From positions 1 through 64,000 of the forward strand of contig NZ_AYMP01000035.1 of the NCBI RefSeq assembly GCF_000633515.1: a DNA stretch of 64,000 bases, given 5' to 3'. The stretch's first letter is position 1. Each line of letters starts with the position of its first letter. This DNA is from Morganella morganii H1r (GTDB lineage: Bacteria > Pseudomonadota > Gammaproteobacteria > Enterobacterales > Enterobacteriaceae). Positions 59,901 through 64,000 of the stretch are shown here, one piece after another. The notes beneath the pieces were generated by a model that worked only from the letters and a program-made list of their open reading frames with translations, was not told the origin of the DNA and did not search any database. A program made the position numbers and the translations under genes.

Positions 59901-60302
59901 TTTGTCCTGCTCCTGCTGTAACAGCCGTCCCTGCTCCAGCAGTTGTCCGCTGAGCTGAATAACCTGCTGCTCAAGATCGCTGATAGGGCGGGCGGTCAGA
60001 ATTTTGGCCGGGGAATCACTCTCTTCCAGCAACTGCTGGCGTAACGCCCTGACCAGCTTCGGGAAGTTATCGATGGTGTCCTGATAGCTCTGTGCCCGTT
60101 CATTTGCGGCTTTGCTGTCTGCCAGCCAGTTCAGGGTCGCCTGTAACGCCTGCGCCATCTCAATATCTTTCGGATCTTTGCTGTTCTCAATCCGCTTCAG
60201 TTCCTGGCGGATTAGCGGCTCGTTAATATCCGATGCCGCATATACCGCTGTCAGCGGGGAGAAAAGAAAAACCGCCAGTAAAAATGAGATAATCAGGCGC
60301 AC
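56940..60302 (-). CDS. mscM: Miniconductance mechanosensitive channel MscM (YjeP)
   Basis: MscM is an MscS-superfamily channel that releases solutes at mild hypo-osmotic tension. The 1120 residues comprise a signal peptide (about 1-22, ending VYAA), a long periplasmic coiled-coil domain (about 25-480, Gln/Glu/Leu-rich), about 11 membrane helices, and a C-terminal MscS core with the pore helix region AMGVGLGFGLQEIFANIVSG and the beta domain IRIGDTVTIRDLTGSITRI. The start codon is GTG with GAGGA upstream. It lies 12 nt after psd in the same operon, as in E. coli. Confidence 0.94.
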   Translation of the reverse strand: MRLIISFLLAVFLFSPLTAVYAASDINEPLIRQELKRIENSKDPKDIEMAQALQATLNWLADSKAANERAQSYQDTIDNFPKLVRALRQQLLEESDSPAKILTARPISDLEQQVIQLSGQLLEQGRLLQQEQDKNREISDSLTLLPQQQSEARRLLNEATSRQQGLATPLTPLAEAQATLAAAEVRARKATVNELELAQLSANNRQELTRIRLELLRKRYQRLDLELQQLRSVLNGKRQQKAELALERTEMLAEQAGDLPPYLKEQIDINRELSQVLNDQAAHMSDIGEMQRQAATDIQKARQVLSTIQEQAQWLNGSTALGEALRAQLSRLPDMPKPQQLDKEITDLRVERLKYENMLDALSGNNNEPDTSQTAALPADQASLYQQLIQNRKELLGSLLSGYDTEILELTKLKVTTSQLSDVLIEVRDDTHRYLFWVADATPVYLNYPIEVLTSLTKLLSLDTLAQLGGAFKTMFSWQNKEISLYIISTLLLAIFGLNYRRHYQAFLDRTSQRIGKVTLDRFSITLRTLFWSVLVSLPLPVLWSAIGYGLQNAWQYPMAKAIGDGVSATTPVLWLFMFCATFARPNGLFIAQFRWPEARVKRAMRFYQLSIFVIVPLMMAMTTFEYFNDREFAPTLGRLCFLLLCAALFIITSSLRRAGVPLYLDRHGSGDNAVSKGMWWLLLLAPVVAAIAALLGYLATSQALLGRLETSVAIWFMLLVIYNIITRWMLIQRRRIAFERAKQRRAEILAQRAKSDDDSGVNSNANSAEGVIDIEEQVIDLDTISAQSVGLVRSILTMIALVSCILLWSELHTAFSFMENIRLWDVSSSINGVDTLQPITLNSVFVAILVIIITTQLVRNLPALLELALLQHLDLTPGTGYAITTLTKYAITLVGGIIGFSLIGIEWSKMQWFVTAMGVGLGFGLQEIFANIVSGLMILFEKPIRIGDTVTIRDLTGSITRINTRATTLTDWDRKEIIVPNKAFITEQFINWSLSDTVTRIVLTIPVPAEANPEQVTILLLMAAQDSAMILDTPNPEAYLVDLQQGIQIFELRAYAAEMGHRLPARHEIHQNILRSFAENNIILPFPPFEARVDMVGNILRSGTKNLSGRNPSRKSGAL

Positions 60303-60314
60303 AGGGGAGAGTCC

Positions 60315-61250
60315 TCAGTGAGTGGCAGCAGTGTCCGGTTGTGACGGACTTACAGGGCTTTCTTCCGCGCAGGCGGCATCATCTGCGGTGATGCGGGTGG
60401 CCAGCAGTTCACCCATGCGGGTGGAAACGCCGTTTGCCAGTGCGCTGTTCAGTGCAACGGTATCCGCCGGGAACAGGTTGATCACGGTGGAGCCGAGCTT
60501 AAAGCGTCCCATCTCTTCGCCTTTTTTCAGGTTTACCGCACAGACACTGTCGTGTGCCGGGTAAGTCCAGCGGCGGACAATCCCTTCACGCGGCGGTGTG
60601 ACCATACCGCACCAGACGGTTTCCATACTGCCGACAATTGTGGCACCGACAAGAATCTGTACCATCGGGCCGAAATCCGTGTCAAACACACAGATCAGAC
60701 GCTCGTTACGGGCGAACAGATTCGGCACATTGGCGGCGGTCAGCGGGTTAACGGAGAACAGATCGCCCGGGACATAGATCATTTCGCGCAGATGACCGTC
60801 ACACGGCATATGCACGCGGTGGTAGTCACGCGGAGATAAGTAAGTGGTGACAAACTGCCCGTTGCGGAACAGATCCGCCAGCTGCCAGTTTCCGGCGAGC
60901 AGGGCTTCCAGGGTGTAGTTATGCCCTTTGGCCTGTAAAATCTGATCGTCACGGATAAGCCCCAGCTGACTGATGGTGCCGTCAGCCGGCAGTGCCAGGG
61001 TGTCGCTGCCCTGTACGACCGGGCGGACTTCCTCTTTCAGCGCGCGGATAAAAAACTCATTGAAGGTACTGTAAGCGATAAATTCGCTCTCTTTCGCTTC
61101 CTGCATATCCACTTTGTAGGCTTTGGCGAATGCTTTGATCGCCAGCTGTGTCAGCCAGCCAAGTTTTTTGTTGGCAAAGCGGCCCGCCAGCTGAGTAAGA
61201 CACTGTTTAGGCAGCAAATATTGTAATTTTATTTTAAGAGTATCCAGCAC
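60315..61250 (-). CDS. psd: Phosphatidylserine decarboxylase proenzyme
   Basis: Psd makes phosphatidylethanolamine at the inner membrane. The proenzyme cleaves itself at the LGST motif (252-255), turning S254 into the pyruvoyl cofactor of the alpha chain. It is 311 aa. [33 protein letters not shown] and [13 protein letters not shown] are conserved. The start is GTG with AGAGG 5 nt upstream (E. coli also uses a non-ATG start). The C-terminal tail is shorter than in E. coli (322 aa). Confidence 0.96.
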   Translation of the reverse strand: MLDTLKIKLQYLLPKQCLTQLAGRFANKKLGWLTQLAIKAFAKAYKVDMQEAKESEFIAYSTFNEFFIRALKEEVRPVVQGSDTLALPADGTISQLGLIRDDQILQAKGHNYTLEALLAGNWQLADLFRNGQFVTTYLSPRDYHRVHMPCDGHLREMIYVPGDLFSVNPLTAANVPNLFARNERLICVFDTDFGPMVQILVGATIVGSMETVWCGMVTPPREGIVRRWTYPAHDSVCAVNLKKGEEMGRFKLGSTVINLFPADTVALNSALANGVSTRMGELLATRITADDAACAEESPVSPSQPDTAATH

Positions 61251-61339
61251 ATCGACCTCTGGTATTGTTTGTTATCTGCCGGTTTTTCCGGCGAATTCTG
61301 AACAAAAGGGGGCTATTGTACCTGTGCTTATTGCGCTTG

Positions 61340-62389
61340 TCAGTCTTCACCGGCCGTAAAATTACGGCGTGGCTTGACCTGTGCCATACTTTCCAGAATG
61401 CGGTGATAATTTTCAAAGCGTTCCGCACTGATTTCGCCGTTCTCCACAGCTTCGCGCAGCGCACAGCCCGGGTCATCCCCGTGTTTGCAGTCACGGAATT
61501 TACAGCCGCCGAGATAATCGCGGAACTCCGTATATCCCTGAGTGACCTGCTCCGGTGTCAGGTGCCACAACCCGAATTCACGCACTCCCGGTGAGTCGAT
61601 CACATCCCCGCCGTGCGGAAAATGATACAGCCGTGAGGCGGTGGTGGTGTGCTGACCCAGCCCGGAAACATCAGAAACGTTATTCACCAGGATATCGGCG
61701 TTTTCCGGCAGCAATGTATTGAGCAGGCTGGACTTTCCGACACCGGATTGTCCGGCGAAAATGGAAATACGTCCGGCAAGTGCCGCCGTCAGTGCATCAA
61801 TCCCCTCGTTGGTGTGGCCGGATACTTCCAGCACACGGTACCCGATATTACGATATATATTCATTAAATCATTGACCAGGTCGCGGCTTTCGTCATTCAG
61901 CAGGTCAATTTTGTTGAGGACAATCAGCGGTTCCACACCGAGTGTTTCGCAGGCGACCAGATAGCGATCAATAATATTGAGTGATAATTCCGGTAAAATC
62001 GCGGAAACAATCACGATTTGGTTGATATTGGCGGCGATCGGTTTTAAACCGTCATAAAAATCCGGCCGGGTCAGTACCGATTCACGCTCATGTACCGCTT
62101 CAACAATGCCGTTAACACGGCCTTCCTCGTTATTCTGTAATGCAGCACGCCAGACCACACGGTCACCGGTGACCAGTGATTTGATGGTGCGGCGAAGGTT
62201 GCAGCGCTGTACCGAGCCGTCAGCGGCTTCAATATCCGCATGCTGCCCGAAGCGGCTGATTACCTGTCCTTCCTGAGTCTCACCGAACAGGCTGTCCTCA
62301 GGCTCCGGGCGGCTCTCTCTGCGCAGTTTGCGCTGCTGGTTTGCCTGAACACGCCGTACCTGACCTTTGGAAAGTTTTTGTTTAGCCAA
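61340..62389 (-). CDS. rsgA: Ribosome small subunit-dependent GTPase RsgA
   Basis: RsgA is a late 30S assembly GTPase that checks the decoding centre and releases RbfA. It has an OB fold (about 40-110) and a circularly permuted GTPase with G4 NKID (159-162) before G1 GQSGVGKS (213-220) and G3 DSPG, then a Zn knuckle ([14 protein letters not shown]). It is 349 aa. The start is TTG with GAGG 5 nt upstream, giving [14 protein letters not shown], which matches the family start. It is divergent from orn, as in E. coli. Confidence 0.95.
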   Translation of the reverse strand: MAKQKLSKGQVRRVQANQQRKLRRESRPEPEDSLFGETQEGQVISRFGQHADIEAADGSVQRCNLRRTIKSLVTGDRVVWRAALQNNEEGRVNGIVEAVHERESVLTRPDFYDGLKPIAANINQIVIVSAILPELSLNIIDRYLVACETLGVEPLIVLNKIDLLNDESRDLVNDLMNIYRNIGYRVLEVSGHTNEGIDALTAALAGRISIFAGQSGVGKSSLLNTLLPENADILVNNVSDVSGLGQHTTTASRLYHFPHGGDVIDSPGVREFGLWHLTPEQVTQGYTEFRDYLGGCKFRDCKHGDDPGCALREAVENGEISAERFENYHRILESMAQVKPRRNFTAGED

Positions 62390-62553
62390 CGAAACCTCGT
62401 CTGTTTTGACACCACGTAAAGAAGAAAGTGCCCGCCGGGGTGACTCGCGGCAGGGCGGATTACGCGCTATGATACACCATTCATTTTACCCGTCATCATT
62501 CAATCCGTGTGAACAAAAAACAGGCGGACACTCAGGTAACTATAGGATACAAC

Positions 62554-63099
62554 ATGGCTAAAAGTGAACAGAACCTCATCTGGATTGATCTGGAAATGAC
62601 CGGACTTGACCCGGAACGTGACCGGATTATCGAAATCGCCACCATTGTGACGGATGCAAACCTGAATATTCTGGCGGAAGGCCCGGTTCTGGCGGTACAT
62701 CAGTCTGATGAACAGTTAGGTCTGATGGATGACTGGAATGTCCGCACACACGGTGCCAGCGGGTTAACTGAACGTGTCCGTGCCAGCACGTATTCTGATG
62801 CTCAGGCCGAGCAGGCGACTATCGCGTTTCTGGAACAGTGGGTGCCGCAGGGGGTTTCTCCTATCTGCGGCAACAGTGTCGGCCAGGATCGTCGCTTTCT
62901 GTTCCGTTATATGCCGGCTCTCGAGCAATATTTTCACTACCGTTACCTGGATGTCAGTACCCTGAAAGAGCTGGCCCGCCGCTGGAAGCCGGAAGTGCTG
63001 GACGGCTTCACCAAGAAAAACACCCATCAGGCGCTGGATGATATCCGCGAGTCAATTGCGGAACTGGCTTACTACCGCGAAACCTTTATCCGCCTGTGA
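62554..63099 (+). CDS. orn: Oligoribonuclease
   Basis: Orn is the essential 3'-5' exonuclease that degrades 2-5 nt RNAs, including pGpG from c-di-GMP breakdown. It is a DEDDh enzyme with D12 and E14 in [10 protein letters not shown], the middle Asp in [11 protein letters not shown], and the final H-x-Asp in [15 protein letters not shown] 62554 gives 181 aa, the E. coli length, with TAGGA upstream; the extra in-frame sequence upstream is not conserved. Confidence 0.97.
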   Translation: MAKSEQNLIWIDLEMTGLDPERDRIIEIATIVTDANLNILAEGPVLAVHQSDEQLGLMDDWNVRTHGASGLTERVRASTYSDAQAEQATIAFLEQWVPQGVSPICGNSVGQDRRFLFRYMPALEQYFHYRYLDVSTLKELARRWKPEVLDGFTKKNTHQALDDIRESIAELAYYRETFIRL

Positions 63100-63108
63100 T
63101 AAAAAAAG

Positions 63109-63129
63109 GGTGGCTGATTTTCAGCCGCC
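63109..63129 (-). terminator. Hairpin after orn, oriented as a minus-strand terminator
   Basis: The 9-bp stem GGTGGCTGA/TCAGCCGCC has loop TTT. On the plus strand it is preceded by seven A and has no following T-run, so it reads as an intrinsic terminator for transcription on the minus strand. It may still define the orn 3' end. Confidence 0.55.
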
Positions 63130-63200
63130 GACCGGTTAATATGAGTTCAGGTTGCATGTTTTATAGCATATTTGCCGGTTTTATCGGCATCTGAACAAAA

Positions 63201-63244
63201 AAATTCATTTTTTCGTGCCGGAGGGCTTGCCAGAAAATGAATTT
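63201..63244. repeat. Inverted repeat across the tRNA-Gly promoter
   Basis: AAATTCATTTT (63201-63211) and its exact complement AAAATGAATTT (63234-63244) flank a 22-bp G+C-rich segment. The right arm fills the spacer between the -35 and -10 boxes of the tRNA-Gly promoter. Confidence 0.7.
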
Positions 63245-63254
63245 TTCGTATAAT
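63227..63254 (+). promoter_or_regulatory. Promoter of the tRNA-Gly operon
   Basis: TTGCCA (63227-63232) and a perfect TATAAT (63249-63254) are separated by 16 bp, followed by the G+C-rich discriminator GCGCTCCCC. It is a strong stringent-type promoter about 60 bp upstream of the first tRNA-Gly. Confidence 0.85.
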
Positions 63255-63314
63255 GCGCTCCCCGTACCGAGATAGATTTTCAATCGAAATCGGTGCGTGC
63301 AAATTGCAAAATAT

Positions 63315-63390
<76 letters not shown>

Positions 63391-63426
63391 ATTTTGCAGA
63401 TTGTCAGGTAATATACCGGTTGTGAC

Positions 63427-63502
<76 letters not shown>

Positions 63503-63535
63503 ATTTTCAGATGGCCGGATATATACCGTTGTGAT

Positions 63536-63611
<76 letters not shown>

Positions 63612-63818
63612 ATCTCTTTCTTCTCTTCAGTCCTCCCGAATATTAATTTCTGAATACTCCTTTGCGTGATTTCTGTTACCGGTTCTGCCGGGAAAACTGC
63701 TGTGCGGTGCAAATAATCATCAGTCACAGGTATCCGCAGCCCAAAACCGGTCACACTGAACTTTTGCTGATAATTTAATCTGTTAGATGACTTTTTTTCG
63801 TAAATGCAGGGAAAAGGC
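63612..63818 (+). other. Region between tRNA-Gly and the downstream stable-RNA promoter
   Basis: This stretch is non-coding. Its last 50 bases are A+T-rich (runs of T at 63792-63798), as expected of UP elements and Fis sites upstream of an rRNA promoter. No gene, repeat or clear terminator is seen. Confidence 0.5.
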
Positions 63819-63847
63819 TTGCTAATCCCGGCGTGGTGAAATAGAAT
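63819..63847 (+). promoter_or_regulatory. Strong stable-RNA promoter, probably rRNA operon P1
   Basis: TTGCTA (63819-63824) and TAGAAT (63842-63847) are 17 bp apart, followed by the discriminator TTGCGCCCTCTCTGACG, which resembles the GCGCC-ACCACTGACACG start region of E. coli rrn P1 promoters. The remaining sequence to 64000 would be the rRNA leader. If so, 16S rRNA begins shortly beyond the window end. Confidence 0.6.
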
Positions 63848-64000
63848 TTGCGCCCTCTCTGACGAAGGGCAGATGAACGATCACCAGCGGTGATTATTCA
63901 GACAGTGAAAGATTACCACCGGCACTTTCTGCACTATCTTTATGTCAGTTTCTGCTTTTCATCACCTTTCATGGGGTGATTAAGTCAAACAGGGGCAATT

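Overview
This 64 kb window is core chromosome of an enterobacterium (order Enterobacterales). Nearly every gene is a recognisable orthologue of an E. coli K-12 gene, in blocks that follow the K-12 85-86 min region (rrnC end, ilv, rep-rho, wec, hem-cya, dapF-xerC-uvrD, recQ-pldB-yigL) and, at the right end, the 94 min region (mscM-psd-rsgA-orn-glyVXY). By eye the base composition is about 50% G+C. Divergence from E. coli is moderate and several usual E. coli genes are missing. My best guess is the Morganellaceae, probably Morganella; this is inference from recall and is not proven by the window. No CRISPR array, insertion sequence, prophage, toxin-antitoxin pair or defence island was found.

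Layout. 1-500: end of an rRNA operon (5S, tRNA-Asp, tRNA-Trp, terminator). 620-3480: hdfR, maoP, comM. 3965-13061: branched-chain amino acid genes, namely the ilvL attenuator leader, an intact ilvG, then ilvM, E, D, A, and the ilvY/ilvC divergon. 13206-20462: rep, a small coupled gene of unknown function, gppA, rhlB, trxA, rho. 20648-33562: the complete 12-gene enterobacterial common antigen operon (wecA to wecG). 33709-34149: tRNA-Arg, His, Leu, Pro. 34609-34820: the small RNA GlmZ, with a sigma-54-type promoter and a GlrR-type site upstream. 34939-39235: hemCDXY. 39909-46358: cyaA, cyaY, lptM, dapF, a DUF484 gene, xerC, yigB. 46454-50198: uvrD (with a LexA box), corA, a DedA-family gene. 50251-55179: rarD, recQ, pldB, yigL. 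55251-56552: a CyuP/DlsT-type amino acid transporter at a synteny junction. 56940-63099: mscM-psd, rsgA, orn. 63315-63611: three identical tRNA-Gly genes. 63819-64000: a strong stable-RNA-type promoter, probably P1 of a second rRNA operon.

How the genes work together. The ilv genes make isoleucine and valine, with attenuation by charged Ile/Val/Leu tRNA and IlvY control of ilvC. The wec genes make UDP-ManNAcA and TDP-Fuc4NAc, assemble lipid III, flip it and polymerise it. GlmZ activates glmS elsewhere in the genome, feeding the UDP-GlcNAc that WecA and WecB use. rep, uvrD, recQ and xerC serve replication, repair and chromosome resolution.

No clearly new biological system is visible. The best leads are the 73-residue gene translationally coupled to rep, the structured trxA-rho gap, intra-operon hairpins before ilvD and wecB, the sigma-54 wiring of glmZ, the palindromes upstream of recQ and cyuP, and the rearranged yigL/cyuP/mscM junction lying between two rRNA operons.
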